A DNA stretch of 64,000 bases from Candidatus Pyrohabitans jungbluthii. GTDB taxonomy: Archaea; Hydrothermarchaeota; Hydrothermarchaeia; Hydrothermarchaeales; BMS3B. The translations under genes were made by a program, and so were the position numbers. Of the stretch, positions 51,096-60,142 are shown piece by piece (the stretch's first letter is position 1; every line of letters begins with the position of its first letter). The stretch covers positions 186,001 through 250,000 of the forward strand of contig MTMD02000008.1 of assembly GCA_002010065.2 (NCBI GenBank), read 5' to 3'. Below the pieces are notes generated by a model that was not told where the DNA came from, did not search any database, and saw only the letters and a program-made list of their open reading frames with translations.

Positions 51096-51866
51096 ATGGC
51101 CTTCAATATACCATTCAATAAAAATGAGAAGCTCCGCGAAGTGGTTAGAAGGATAGACGGGAGTGAGAAGATAAGAGCCTACATAGAGGCCGCCAACGTC
51201 ACGGCGATAGCGAGGCTGGGCTACAACGACCACGGGTATGTGCATTCTAAAATCGTAGCCAACATCGCATTGAAGATGCTCCGTGTGCTTGTAAAGCATG
51301 GGTTAAAGCCGGGCGTTGTCAAAGACCATCACCTGAGCGAAAGCGAGGCCGAGGTCGTGGTGGTGCTCGCCTCTGTGTTTCACGACATAGGCATGGCGGT
51401 GCACAGAGTAAATCACGTCGAGTACGGCACCGCTATAGCCTTCCAGCTTCTCAATGAACTTCTCGAGGGTGTCTATGATGAGCGCGCCAAGGCTATAGTG
51501 GTGAGCGAGGTTCTGCACGCTATTTCGAGCCATGAGGTGGGTGTTAAACCCCTCTCCCTGGAGGCGGGTATCGTTACAGTAGCCGACGCCCTCGACATCG
51601 CTGGTGGAAGAGCAAGAATACCCTTCTCAAAGGGTAAGATAGACATACACAGCGTCTCGGCAATGGCAATTGAGGGCGTTGAGGTGAGGGAGGGCGAAGA
51701 CATACCCCTGAAAATCAAGATAAAGATGAGCAACTCCGCGGGAATCTTTCAGATTGATGAGCTTTTAAAGCCCAGGGTGCTGGAGTCAGGGCTCAAGGAT
51801 TACCTCCACATCGAGGCGGAGATAACCGGCGAAGAGAAGAGGATTCTGGAGAGGATTGAGCTTTGA
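51096..51866 (+). CDS. HD-domain phosphohydrolase
   Basis: The 256-residue protein carries an HD metal site: H in HGYVHSKIVANIALKML, then ASVFHDIGMAVHRVNH, AISSHEVGVKPLSLEAGIVTVADALD. Members of this archaeal group are predicted phosphohydrolases on nucleotides or phosphate esters; the substrate is unknown. The C-terminal beta-rich part (about 185-256) is separate. GGAGG precedes the ATG. It may be co-transcribed with the Clp-fold protease 46 bases downstream. Confidence 0.88.
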   Translation: MAFNIPFNKNEKLREVVRRIDGSEKIRAYIEAANVTAIARLGYNDHGYVHSKIVANIALKMLRVLVKHGLKPGVVKDHHLSESEAEVVVVLASVFHDIGMAVHRVNHVEYGTAIAFQLLNELLEGVYDERAKAIVVSEVLHAISSHEVGVKPLSLEAGIVTVADALDIAGGRARIPFSKGKIDIHSVSAMAIEGVEVREGEDIPLKIKIKMSNSAGIFQIDELLKPRVLESGLKDYLHIEAEITGEEKRILERIEL

Positions 51867-51911
51867 AAAAACGTTACATATATATCACCGGCTACCTTAA
51901 ATAGTATCATT

Positions 51912-52751
51912 ATGCAGGACTATACTGGATTCTTCGGCTCCTTCATTTGGTGGCTGTTTATCTTCTATCTTGTGCTTGGGCCGCAGCTCCAGCACCGCAG
52001 TCTTCAAGCTGCGAGGCAGAAGCTACTCAGGAAGTTGGGGGAGAAGCGGGGAAGCAATGTGATAACCCTTATTCACCGGCAGGAGAGCATTGGTTTATTC
52101 GGCATTCCATTCTACAGGTTTATTGATATAGACGACTCGGAGCAGGTGCTCAGAGCTATCCGCTCCACGCCTGAGGACAAGCCCATAGACCTGATAATAA
52201 ACACCCCTGGCGGGTTAGTGCTTGCCGCTAGCCAAATAGCCAGGGCGATAAAGGAGCACAAGGCCAAGACCACTGTGATAGTGCCCCACTATGCCATGAG
52301 CGGGGGCACGCTGATAGCTCTCGCAGCGGACGAGATACTCATGGACCCAAATGCGGTGCTTGGACCCATTGACCCGCAGATTAAAGAGTTTCCAGCACCA
52401 TCAGTGCTGAAGGCGGTGGAAAAGAAGGGCGTGGACAAGGTCAAAGACGAGACGCTGATAATGGCGGACATCGCGGAAAAGGCGATAAGGCAGATTCAGG
52501 ATTTTGTGTTTGAACTCCTGAAGGAGAGATACAGCGAAGACAAAGCCAGAGAGCTTGCGAGAGTGCTTACCGAGGGAAGGTGGACCCACGATTTCCCCAT
52601 AACTGTGGACGTTGCAAGAGAGCTTGGGCTAAATGTAAGTACCTCAGTGCCCGAGGAGGTTTATTCTCTAATGGAGCTTTATCCACAGCCCATAACAAAG
52701 CGCCATCCAAGCGTGGAGTTCATTCCTACGCCCAGCAAACAGCAGAAGTGA
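51912..52751 (+). CDS. SDH-family Clp-fold serine protease (DUF114)
   Basis: The 279-residue protein has one N-terminal membrane helix (about 9-25) and a ClpP/SppA-like fold. NTPGGLVLAASQIARAI and the nucleophile S130 in HYAMSGGTLIALAADEILMDPNAVLGPIDPQ match the DUF114/SDH protease family. The catalytic Ser-Asp-His order is typical. It probably cleaves membrane or secreted proteins. A TATA-like ACATATATAT (about 51874-51883) lies upstream. Confidence 0.88.
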   Translation: MQDYTGFFGSFIWWLFIFYLVLGPQLQHRSLQAARQKLLRKLGEKRGSNVITLIHRQESIGLFGIPFYRFIDIDDSEQVLRAIRSTPEDKPIDLIINTPGGLVLAASQIARAIKEHKAKTTVIVPHYAMSGGTLIALAADEILMDPNAVLGPIDPQIKEFPAPSVLKAVEKKGVDKVKDETLIMADIAEKAIRQIQDFVFELLKERYSEDKARELARVLTEGRWTHDFPITVDVARELGLNVSTSVPEEVYSLMELYPQPITKRHPSVEFIPTPSKQQK

Positions 52752-52752
52752 T

Positions 52753-53403
52753 TCACTTTAAAATGACAATATTTCCCCTGCCCTTCTTAATCTTCTTAAT
52801 TTTGCCTCTGTGCTCTAAGTCAGCGAGCATTAAGCTGAGCTTTGCCTCGGAGCAGCCTAGCCTTTTCCTAAGCTCGCTCTGCTTCATCCTTCCGCCTTCT
52901 TTCTTTATAATTTCCAGCACCTGGGCGAGGTCCTCAGGCAGAGGTTCAGACTCTTCCTCTTTCTCTTTCTTTTTCAGAAGAATATAGCCAGCAAAAATCG
53001 CTGAAATGAGGAAAACGGCTATGATTATGAACAGGCTGCTGCCCCGCTCTTCCTCTTCAAGGATACTTACATCTATTTCATCGAAGAGAAATTCCTCCTC
53101 AAGAGTTGGGAAGAGTATCAGGTCTATCCTGTAGCTACCATTCTGAGGCACCTCAATCACTTCCTCTGCCTCAAGCTTCAGAAGGTTGTTCTCGTAGTAC
53201 CTCGCCCTTAGCAAGTAGCTCCCATCCGGCACCGAAAAAGAGTAGCTCCCGTCTCTTGACACAATCACCTGCTCGGGTGTGGTGTTTATCTCCACCACCA
53301 CGTCGTTGAGGGGCTCAAAGGCGTCCCAGCTGTACAGGGTGCCGTAAATCTGGGCAGCATACGCTAAGGGCAGGCTGAGGAGGAGAATCAGCAATATTCT
53401 CAT
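52753..53403 (-). CDS. Membrane-anchored winged-helix protein with exported domain
   Basis: The 216-residue protein has a signal peptide (about 1-16), an external carboxypeptidase-regulatory-like beta domain (about 20-105; IYGTLYSWDAFEPLNDVVVEIN, SVPDGSYLLRARYY), a membrane helix (about 123-143), and a cytoplasmic winged helix (EIIKKEGGRMKQSELRKRLGCSEAKLSLMLADLEHRG). This domain order occurs in archaeal membrane-bound regulators that may link an outside signal to gene control. The target is unknown. Confidence 0.82.
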   Translation of the reverse strand: MRILLILLLSLPLAYAAQIYGTLYSWDAFEPLNDVVVEINTTPEQVIVSRDGSYSFSVPDGSYLLRARYYENNLLKLEAEEVIEVPQNGSYRIDLILFPTLEEEFLFDEIDVSILEEEERGSSLFIIIAVFLISAIFAGYILLKKKEKEEESEPLPEDLAQVLEIIKKEGGRMKQSELRKRLGCSEAKLSLMLADLEHRGKIKKIKKGRGNIVILK

Positions 53404-53570
53404 ATGGGATTACTAATCCTTTTGCCCATTAAATAATTTTCTATGAAGTAAAATAAATAAAATATGCAACTAATAAACTAAAATAAAGTATTATAAAGCT
53501 TTAAATTTGCCCACATCGAAAGTAAGCTTATATTAACTGAGGGTGGAGTTGGTGGTGGAGGTGAGAAAAA

Positions 53571-54746
53571 ATGAAGGCGAAAAAAACATTCTCAATCGCC
53601 CTGGCGGCGATGCTTGTGCTCAGCCTGCTCCCAGTAGGCTATGCATTGCCACCTATGGGAAAAGTAGAAGAGCGGTACAAAGTTGCTAAGGCAAACTACC
53701 TCAAAGCCCTTGAAGCATATAAGGGTGCCAGACAGGACTACCTGAAAATGAGGGAGATGGCGAAGAGAGAACCAAAAGGTGTAACTTTTGATAAGGCAAA
53801 GAACTTCCTGCTGCGCAGCATCGATGCGATGGTCGCCCACCTCGAGATGGTCAAGGCGAGGGTGGACATAGCAAGAGCATTAAGCGAAGAGGAGAAGGCA
53901 GAGATTGCGGAGACGCTGGATAGCTACATAAGCTATCTGGAAGAGAAAAAGCAAGAAGCAGAGCAGGCTGGGAACAGAGAGGAGTTGGTTAGCACAGCCA
54001 AGGATGTCAGGGAGAAGTGGAAAGAAGCGAGGGTGGAGATAAAGAAGATAACAGGTAAAATCATAATCTCGCGGATAGACCGCGTGCTCGAGAGAGGGGA
54101 AGAAATAGGAGAGAAGCTCGAATCCAGAATAGATGTACTCAAGCAGGAGGGCTACGACACCACTGAGCTTGAAGCACTGCTCGCAGACTACATGGAGCAC
54201 CTCAGCTTAGCCAGGGAGAAGAGGGACAAGGCAAAGGAGAAGTTCGCCGAGATTTCTTCGCCAGAAGATGCCCACAAGCTCTTCAGAGAAGCCAACGCCT
54301 TCATCAGGGAAGCGAACAGGCACATGCGCGAGATGTTCAAAGACCTGAAGCAGATTCTCAGGGAGATGAAGAAAGCGGAGCTGGAGATAAAGGGTATAGG
54401 CTTCCTGTATGCAAAGGGCAACGGTAGCGCGGTGATACAGGGCAACGGTAGCGTCTTTGTGAAGGGAGAGGGCAACCTCACCGTTAAGGTGGCTAATGGA
54501 ACAGTTCGTGTAGCCGGCGAAGGGGAGAAGCAGGAGAACAGCGACGGCAGTGTTACGTACCTCGGCTTTGGGCGAGCAAGAATTTCGGGCAGAGACCTGT
54601 ATGTGAGCGTCGAGGGCACAAACCTTGAGATAAGGGCGAGAGGCGTAGGTGTGGCGATACTCAGCGGCGAAGGCACGTACCGCACCGCAAAGGCAGAAGC
54701 TGACTGGAGCGCAGAGGAGGTCGCCTACGGAGGTGCTCAGAAATGA
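53571..54746 (+). CDS. Exported coiled-coil protein with beta-repeat C-terminus
   Basis: I do not recognise a named family. The 391-residue protein has a signal peptide (about 1-26), a long helical coiled region (about 30-280, rich in Lys and Glu), and a C-terminal repeat of short beta strands (AKGNGSAVIQGNGSVFVKGEGNLTVKVANGTVRVAGEG) that looks like a right-handed beta helix or sandwich. It is probably a cell-surface or envelope protein. A very strong GGAGGTGA precedes the ATG, which suggests high expression. It overlaps the lipoprotein gene by four bases. Confidence 0.72.
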   Translation: MKAKKTFSIALAAMLVLSLLPVGYALPPMGKVEERYKVAKANYLKALEAYKGARQDYLKMREMAKREPKGVTFDKAKNFLLRSIDAMVAHLEMVKARVDIARALSEEEKAEIAETLDSYISYLEEKKQEAEQAGNREELVSTAKDVREKWKEARVEIKKITGKIIISRIDRVLERGEEIGEKLESRIDVLKQEGYDTTELEALLADYMEHLSLAREKRDKAKEKFAEISSPEDAHKLFREANAFIREANRHMREMFKDLKQILREMKKAELEIKGIGFLYAKGNGSAVIQGNGSVFVKGEGNLTVKVANGTVRVAGEGEKQENSDGSVTYLGFGRARISGRDLYVSVEGTNLEIRARGVGVAILSGEGTYRTAKAEADWSAEEVAYGGAQK

Positions 54747-54991
54747 GAGCTAAGCTTGCGCTACTCGCTATTCTCTTTCTGGGGCTCATCATCACGGGAT
54801 GCACCTCGAAGCCAGAGCAGAAGGTGGGCACAGCCGTAGCACCTGCGCTGGAGGAGGCAGAAACACCCGCACCTGAGCCCGTGATAAACGAGGACGATGC
54901 AGAAATCGATGCCCTCATCCAGGAAGTGCAGGAGCTGGAGGAGTTTCTCAGCTACGTCGAACAGGGCGACACGCTGGAGCTGAGTCTGTAA
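54743..54991 (+). CDS. Small acidic lipoprotein
   Basis: The 82-residue protein has a signal with a lipobox IITGC (C20) and a short, acidic, low-complexity mature part (EEAETPAPEPVINEDDAEIDALIQEVQELEEFLSYVEQG). It is coupled to the exported coiled-coil gene (ATGA overlap), so the two products likely act together at the membrane surface. No family is recognised. Confidence 0.75.
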   Translation: MRAKLALLAILFLGLIITGCTSKPEQKVGTAVAPALEEAETPAPEPVINEDDAEIDALIQEVQELEEFLSYVEQGDTLELSL

Positions 54992-55078
54992 TGGGGCAGG
55001 TTAATATTGCCCCTCTTTTATCTCTTCTGTGAGCCTCATCCCAATAAATAAAAATACTTGCAGTATTATACCTCTTGT

Positions 55079-55624
55079 ATGCTCGCAACATTCATTCTGG
55101 TGTTGATAAACATCGTAGTCTACCTCTTCTTCGCCACCGAGGCTTCTTCCCCTTTCACAATAAAGGAATTCTCCTATGCTATGGCGCTAACCCTTGAGGC
55201 TCTGAAGGAGGGGGAGTTCAGCAGGCTGATAACCAACTTCTTCTTCCACTTTGATTTCCCTCACCTTGGGTACAACATGCTGTTTTTATTAATCTTCGGA
55301 AGCAGATGCGAGGAGATATTCGGCACCCGGAGGTTTCTGCTAATCTACTTTATCTCAGGCATCTTCTCTTCACTTTCAATCTTCTTCTATCCCCAGGGCA
55401 GCGCCCTGGCAGGCGCATCCGGAGCAATCTTCGGCGTGCTTGGCAGCGTTCTTATTGCCCAGCGCACCCTCTATGCTCACGGCTTTGCAACCTCGCTGCT
55501 CTATGGGGCAATCTTCTTCATCATAGCTGTTACCACAGGCTTCATGGCCCATCTTCTCGGCCTAATAATGGGCTTTGTGCTCGGGTACATATTCACCTAC
55601 GGTGAGGAGAGCCCCAGCGGATAA
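55079..55624 (+). CDS. Rhomboid-family intramembrane serine protease
   Basis: A 181-residue rhomboid protease with six membrane helices. N66 in HLGYNMLFL, S114 in GASGAIFG and H158 in FMAHLLGLIMGF form the expected oxyanion and catalytic dyad. It cleaves membrane-spanning substrates; none can be named. I choose ATG at 55079; a TTG 21 bases upstream is also possible. The 3' end overlaps the antiporter gene on the other strand by 32 bases. Confidence 0.88.
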   Translation: MLATFILVLINIVVYLFFATEASSPFTIKEFSYAMALTLEALKEGEFSRLITNFFFHFDFPHLGYNMLFLLIFGSRCEEIFGTRRFLLIYFISGIFSSLSIFFYPQGSALAGASGAIFGVLGSVLIAQRTLYAHGFATSLLYGAIFFIIAVTTGFMAHLLGLIMGFVLGYIFTYGEESPSG

Positions 55625-57602
55625 GCCTCTCCAGCTTTGCCCTTTCCGCGCGGGAGCCGAAGACTATGAGCACGTCGTTAGGCAAGAACCTCTCCCCTGG
55701 CGGGGGGTTGTGGATTATCTTTTCTCCTCGCGCTATTGCAAGAATCGTCGCCCCGGTGCGCTCCCTCACCTTAAGCTCAGAGATACTCTTTCCCACAGCG
55801 AAATCTCCCTCGGCAACGTATATCTCGTCAATAACCTCCCCCTCCCTCATCCCCTGGAGTATCCTGCTCTTTGCACTGCGCTCCTCCCTGAGCACGCCTT
55901 CGCTGCTGAAAACACTTTCCACCATCTTCTCCACACCATGGTAGAAATTTCTGACAGTGCGCCACGAGAGGTAGAGCCCAACGAAGAAAAGGAAAAGCAC
56001 CGCCAGGGAAATCGCAGCGCCGTTGGTTGTGAGGTAACCAAGAAGAGGTGGGAGGAAGTAGAGGGCAGAGAAGAGGAGCACAAGAAGGATAGCGAGGTTC
56101 CTGAAGGTGGCCCTTAGAAGGTCGCTGCTAATTGGTAGATACCTCCTTCCCAGGAGGTTTATCAGGATGTCCACGATATCAATAACCCGCTGAAGCGCCA
56201 GGTAGAGCGGCGGGAGTATTAAAATGAAGGTTGCCATAAAGATGAGCCCTCTGCCAAGATGAAGAAAAGCGCCAGCGTACTCTACAGCCTTTAAGATTAA
56301 GAACACAAGGGTGAGGTTGATGAAAACCCGTAGAGCTTTTTTCTTTATGAGAGTGTACTCCTCGCCTCCCCCTGAAAGCTTATACTTAGCCTGGCTCAGC
56401 CACATCGCAGAGTAGCTGAAGAAGTTCTTTACCGTCGAGGGGGCAAGCCTCTCAAGCAGCGTTGCTATGCTCTTTGAGGACTTCAATGAATAGGGTGCAA
56501 CGAAGGTGGTGATAGCTGCAACAGCTACAACAATTGGATAAAGAAAGCTGCTTGCAACGCCCAAATCTATGCCCTGCTTCACTATTGCAAAGGAAAACTC
56601 GCCTATTGGCACTAAACCTAAGCCAACCGCCAGCGAGGTCTCGCCTCGCACGCCGAGTAGGTAGCACGGCAGGCTTCTGCTTGCCACCTTGGCAAAGAGG
56701 GTCACCGCAGTCACAGCGACAACGACGGGGAAATACTGGAGGAGGTACCTTACGTCGATGAGCATTCCCACACTCACAAAGAAGAGCATAACAAACATGT
56801 CCCTTATGGGCGAGACACTTCTAACAATCCTCTCAGCGAGAAGGCTCTCAGAGACTATCGCCCCCATCACGAAGGCGCCCAGAGCCAGAGAAAAGCCCAG
56901 CATCTGCGCAAATACAGCAAATGAGAAACACAATGCAAGGGCGGTAATGAGGAGTACCTCACCGGTGCCACTCCACCTCTCAACCACTTCCAGCAAGGCG
57001 GGGACAACCTTCACCCCCAGCACGTAGGCGATGAAGAAGAAGAGGAGGATTTTCGTCACAACCTCCAGCGCTACCTGAATAGAGAGGGGGGTGAGAAGGG
57101 AGATGCCTGAAAAGAGGGTTAGAAGCACAACCGCGGCAACGTCCTCCACCACGAGGATACCCAGCATTATGGGCGCATACTCCTTGTGGAGGAGTGCTCT
57201 GTCTGTTAGCAGTTTAACAACAATAGCGGTGCTGCTTACAGCAAGGGCTGCGCCTAAAAACGCCGCGTCTATGGCATTAAATCCCAGTGCAATGCCCAGC
57301 GTCTGTCCAATGCCAAGGAGGAAGAGCACACCAGAGACCGAGGCGATTAGAGATATAGCCCCAACCTTGCGGAGCTTTCTTATGTTGAACTCCAAGCCTA
57401 GGGAGAACATGAGGAGCACTAACCCAAGATCAGCGAAGGCGTTGACAATTTCCAGGTTCTTAACCAGCTTTAAGGCATAGGGCCCAGAAGCAGCGCCCGC
57501 GAGGATATAGCCAAGTACAACTGGCTGGCGAAGCCGCGAGAAGGCTGCGCCTATGGCAAAGGAAAGGAGAAGGACTACAGCCAAGTCACGCAAGATGAGC
57601 AT
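55593..57602 (-). CDS. CPA2-family cation:proton antiporter with RCK_C domain
   Basis: The 669-residue protein has an N-terminal Na/H-exchanger domain of about twelve helices (VVLGYILAGAASGPYALKL, FSLGLEFNIRKLRKVG, VSSTAIVVKLLTDR, ALGAFVMGAIVSESLL), then an extra membrane block (about 410-560) instead of the usual TrkA-N domain, and a C-terminal RCK_C domain (KSISELKVRERTGATILAIARGEKIIHNP). It probably exports K or Na in exchange for protons. The gene upstream encodes a matching RCK_C subunit, as in KhtTU-type systems. Confidence 0.9.
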   Translation of the reverse strand: MLILRDLAVVLLLSFAIGAAFSRLRQPVVLGYILAGAASGPYALKLVKNLEIVNAFADLGLVLLMFSLGLEFNIRKLRKVGAISLIASVSGVLFLLGIGQTLGIALGFNAIDAAFLGAALAVSSTAIVVKLLTDRALLHKEYAPIMLGILVVEDVAAVVLLTLFSGISLLTPLSIQVALEVVTKILLFFFIAYVLGVKVVPALLEVVERWSGTGEVLLITALALCFSFAVFAQMLGFSLALGAFVMGAIVSESLLAERIVRSVSPIRDMFVMLFFVSVGMLIDVRYLLQYFPVVVAVTAVTLFAKVASRSLPCYLLGVRGETSLAVGLGLVPIGEFSFAIVKQGIDLGVASSFLYPIVVAVAAITTFVAPYSLKSSKSIATLLERLAPSTVKNFFSYSAMWLSQAKYKLSGGGEEYTLIKKKALRVFINLTLVFLILKAVEYAGAFLHLGRGLIFMATFILILPPLYLALQRVIDIVDILINLLGRRYLPISSDLLRATFRNLAILLVLLFSALYFLPPLLGYLTTNGAAISLAVLFLFFVGLYLSWRTVRNFYHGVEKMVESVFSSEGVLREERSAKSRILQGMREGEVIDEIYVAEGDFAVGKSISELKVRERTGATILAIARGEKIIHNPPPGERFLPNDVLIVFGSRAERAKLERLIRWGSPHRR

Positions 57603-57604
57603 CT

Positions 57605-58072
57605 CTAACCCACAAGCTCCTTGAGCTTCTGAATTTCTTCAAGTTTGCCAGCTGCGATTAGCACATCCCCTACTTTAATTTCTGTGTCAGCGCTTGGGTT
57701 GGGGATGGTCTCCTCGCCTCTCACGATCGCTATTACACTCGCCCCTGTGCGTCGCCTTATATCCAGCTCGCCTATGGTTCTCCCCGCGCCTTTTCCAACA
57801 CGAATCCACTCTATCTTCACCCTACCCGCGAGGGCACTGCTCAGCGCTTCCACTGGCGTGGGTTTGAAGTACGCTCCAGCCAGGATTAGCCCCACCTTCC
57901 TCGCCAGCTCATCGCTAAGGGTTATTATTACAGGCTCCTTGCCAGCCTCCTCGTAGTAGATTTCCCTACGCCCATCCTCATGCACCACTATATCGAGAGT
58001 GCTTTCCTCGCCCAGCTTCAATGTGTACTTCTTTCCCACTCCCGGTAGCTCAGCCTCAAATATCTCCTCCAT
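57605..58072 (-). CDS. RCK_C/KhtT-like antiporter regulatory subunit
   Basis: The 155-residue protein has an N-terminal KhtT-like part (FEAELPGVGKKYTLKLGEESTLDIVVHEDGRREIYY) and a C-terminal RCK_C domain (RTIGELDIRRRTGASVIAIVRGEETIPNPSADTEIKVGDVLIAAG). In KhtTU systems such a subunit gates the antiporter in response to ligands or pH. I choose ATG at 58072 with GGAGG upstream. It precedes the antiporter gene by two bases. Confidence 0.88.
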   Translation of the reverse strand: MEEIFEAELPGVGKKYTLKLGEESTLDIVVHEDGRREIYYEEAGKEPVIITLSDELARKVGLILAGAYFKPTPVEALSSALAGRVKIEWIRVGKGAGRTIGELDIRRRTGASVIAIVRGEETIPNPSADTEIKVGDVLIAAGKLEEIQKLKELVG

Positions 58073-58091
58073 AATAGCACCTCCCCTATCT

Positions 58092-58595
58092 TTACTCTTC
58101 CACCTCATCCTCCTCCATGCTTTTGCATATCAGAAAACCCCTGGCACGCTCTGCATATTTATACTCATGCACTTTCTTCCAGAACATCTTGGAGTGGTTG
58201 GGGTAGAGCAGGTGTGCCATCTCGTGGATGAGCACATAGTCCAGAACCCATTCGGGCATGTGCTTTAGCCTTTCGCTCAGTCGTATTATCCTCCGCTTGG
58301 GATTGCAGCTCCCGAAGCGGGATGTCATCCTCTTAGAAAATTCTATCCTCTCCACCTTTAGCTTACCACCAAAATAGCGCCGGTTTAGAGCTTCAAACTT
58401 CCTGCGCAGGTACTCGTCGTCCCTCTTTCCCCCAAGCTTTCTCTCCATCCTCTCCACAAAAAACTCAACCCAGCGCTCCTCTTCCCTCTTTGAGGCACTC
58501 GCAGGTATGTAGACGAGAAGCCCCTTACCCTTGAGCTTTGCTTCGACTGTTTTCTTCCTCCTCGGACTTCGTATAACCCTGATTGAGAAGTCCAT
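58092..58595 (-). CDS. YgjP-like zinc metallopeptidase (M48/DUF45 type)
   Basis: The 167-residue protein has the zinc site VLIHEMAHLLYPNHSKMFWKKV, preceded by FGSCNPKRRIIRLSERLKHMPEWVLDYV, which is the pattern of the YgjP/DUF45 metallopeptidase family. The N-terminus is basic (SIRVIRSPRRKKTVEAKLKG). The substrate is unknown. It is 19 bases upstream of the RCK_C subunit gene in the same direction. Confidence 0.9.
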   Translation of the reverse strand: MDFSIRVIRSPRRKKTVEAKLKGKGLLVYIPASASKREEERWVEFFVERMERKLGGKRDDEYLRRKFEALNRRYFGGKLKVERIEFSKRMTSRFGSCNPKRRIIRLSERLKHMPEWVLDYVLIHEMAHLLYPNHSKMFWKKVHEYKYAERARGFLICKSMEEDEVEE

Positions 58596-58672
58596 AAAGG
58601 TATGTGTCTCTGGTGGGAAATAAGGTTTTCGTGTTGCTTACTTATGAAACACCTAAACAAAATGCTCAGTCC

Positions 58673-59503
58673 TCACTTCCTGAACACTATACCCGCGTAT
58701 GCCACGACGCTTCCGTAATCGCCCGTGACATCGCCGCTGTTTCCATACTTCAGAAGCTCGGCTCTGGTTGCGCCTCGCTGCTTAGCCACAGCTATAGTCG
58801 TTGCTATTGCGCCGTAGCCGCACGCCGAGACGTTGTGCTCATACACGCGCTTGAGAAACAGCACATCATCCAGCGCGAGGATCGCCTCTATCGCAAGCAT
58901 GTCCTTCTGTTTCGCCAGGGAAGCGCTCTCGTAGTGGGTGAAGTCGCTGGAGGCAAGGATCAGAATATCCTTATCAACTTTGGCAAGGCAGGAGGCGATT
59001 TCTCTCGCCACCTCCAGATCCTGAAGCGCCAGCGAGATAGCCACAAACTTGAAGTCGCGATAGATGTACTGCAAAAATGGAAGCTGAACCTCAATGCTGT
59101 GCTCATACGCATGCGCCGTCTCGTCGCTGTCGATAACACCGCAGCTCTCCCAGAGGTACTCCGCAAGCTCACAATCGCACTTCACTGCGCCTAGAGGGGT
59201 TTCCCAGTCCTGCCTTGAGACAGCAACCAAGCTGCCCATACCTGTGTGATTTGGGCCGAGAATTACCACGCTCTCGGGCTTCTCCTGCATAGCTAAAGCG
59301 TAGTACACATGCGCCGCCTCGTAGCCGGAGTAGATGTAGCCCGCGTGGGGAACCACGGCGGCGACAATATCGCGAGGCGCCACATCCTCGCGTACAGGAA
59401 GCTTCCCCGGGCCTAGCGTGTGGAGAAAGCAGCGCTCAATCTGCTCAATTAAGGCTTCTCGAGAGGCTGGATAAAACTGCCCGGCCACTGCGGGGCTGCG
59501 CAT
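58673..59503 (-). CDS. MEMO1-family protein (AmmeMemoRadiSam system protein B)
   Basis: A 276-residue MEMO family protein: RSPAVAGQFYPASREALIEQI, AAVVPHAGYIYSGYEAAHVYYAL, VILGPNHTGMG, ASSDFTHYE and CGYGAIATTI. The fold resembles extradiol dioxygenases and nitrilases and may bind a metal with conserved His and Asp. The archaeal role is unknown. It follows S2 in the conserved enolase-S2-MEMO order. Confidence 0.92.
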   Translation of the reverse strand: MRSPAVAGQFYPASREALIEQIERCFLHTLGPGKLPVREDVAPRDIVAAVVPHAGYIYSGYEAAHVYYALAMQEKPESVVILGPNHTGMGSLVAVSRQDWETPLGAVKCDCELAEYLWESCGVIDSDETAHAYEHSIEVQLPFLQYIYRDFKFVAISLALQDLEVAREIASCLAKVDKDILILASSDFTHYESASLAKQKDMLAIEAILALDDVLFLKRVYEHNVSACGYGAIATTIAVAKQRGATRAELLKYGNSGDVTGDYGSVVAYAGIVFRK

Positions 59504-59539
59504 AAGTAATAGATATGCCCTCCTCCCCTAAATAGTTTG

Positions 59540-60127
59540 TTATACCTCGCCCTCAAACTCCTCTAGGGGCATGAAATCCTCTACATCCATTCCCCGCGCC
59601 CTGAGAATTTCCCTCGCAAGAAGCCAGTAAACCAGGGCAAGTGCCTTCCTGCCCTTGTTGTTGGTTGGTATCACTATGTCCACGCCCGCGGCGCTGTTGT
59701 CGGTGTCGCACAGCGCAACCACGGGAATGCCTATATCTGCAGCCTCGCGGAGCGCCTGCTCATCTCCACGCGGGTCAGTCACAACGAGCACATCGGGCTC
59801 AACGAAGTGCTTAAGGTTCGGGTTGGTGAGCGTGCCCGGGATGAAGCGCCCCGCTATTGCCTTTGCACCAATTAAACGTGCAAGCTGCTCTATTGGCTTC
59901 TGACCATACTGGCGCCTCGAAACAATAAGTATCTTGCTGGGTTCAAACTTGGCAAGGAACTTCGCCACCGTGGCGATGCGCTCGTCGGTTTTCTTAACGT
60001 CCAGTACGTAAAGCCCGTCTGGACGAACGCGGTATATGTAGGGCATCATGTCCGCGTTCTTCTGCTGCGTTCCTATGTGTACTCCTGCCGCGAGGTAGTT
60101 ATCCAAAGAGGTAAGCTTCGTCTCCAT
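59540..60127 (-). CDS. rps2: 30S ribosomal protein S2
   Basis: The 195-residue S2 protein has [61 protein letters not shown] and [37 protein letters not shown] start at the ATG at 60127 because GGAGG lies six bases upstream; the ATG at 60133 touches it. Enolase lies just upstream. Confidence 0.95.
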   Translation of the reverse strand: METKLTSLDNYLAAGVHIGTQQKNADMMPYIYRVRPDGLYVLDVKKTDERIATVAKFLAKFEPSKILIVSRRQYGQKPIEQLARLIGAKAIAGRFIPGTLTNPNLKHFVEPDVLVVTDPRGDEQALREAADIGIPVVALCDTDNSAAGVDIVIPTNNKGRKALALVYWLLAREILRARGMDVEDFMPLEEFEGEV

Positions 60128-60142
60128 ACTCATCCTCCTCTC

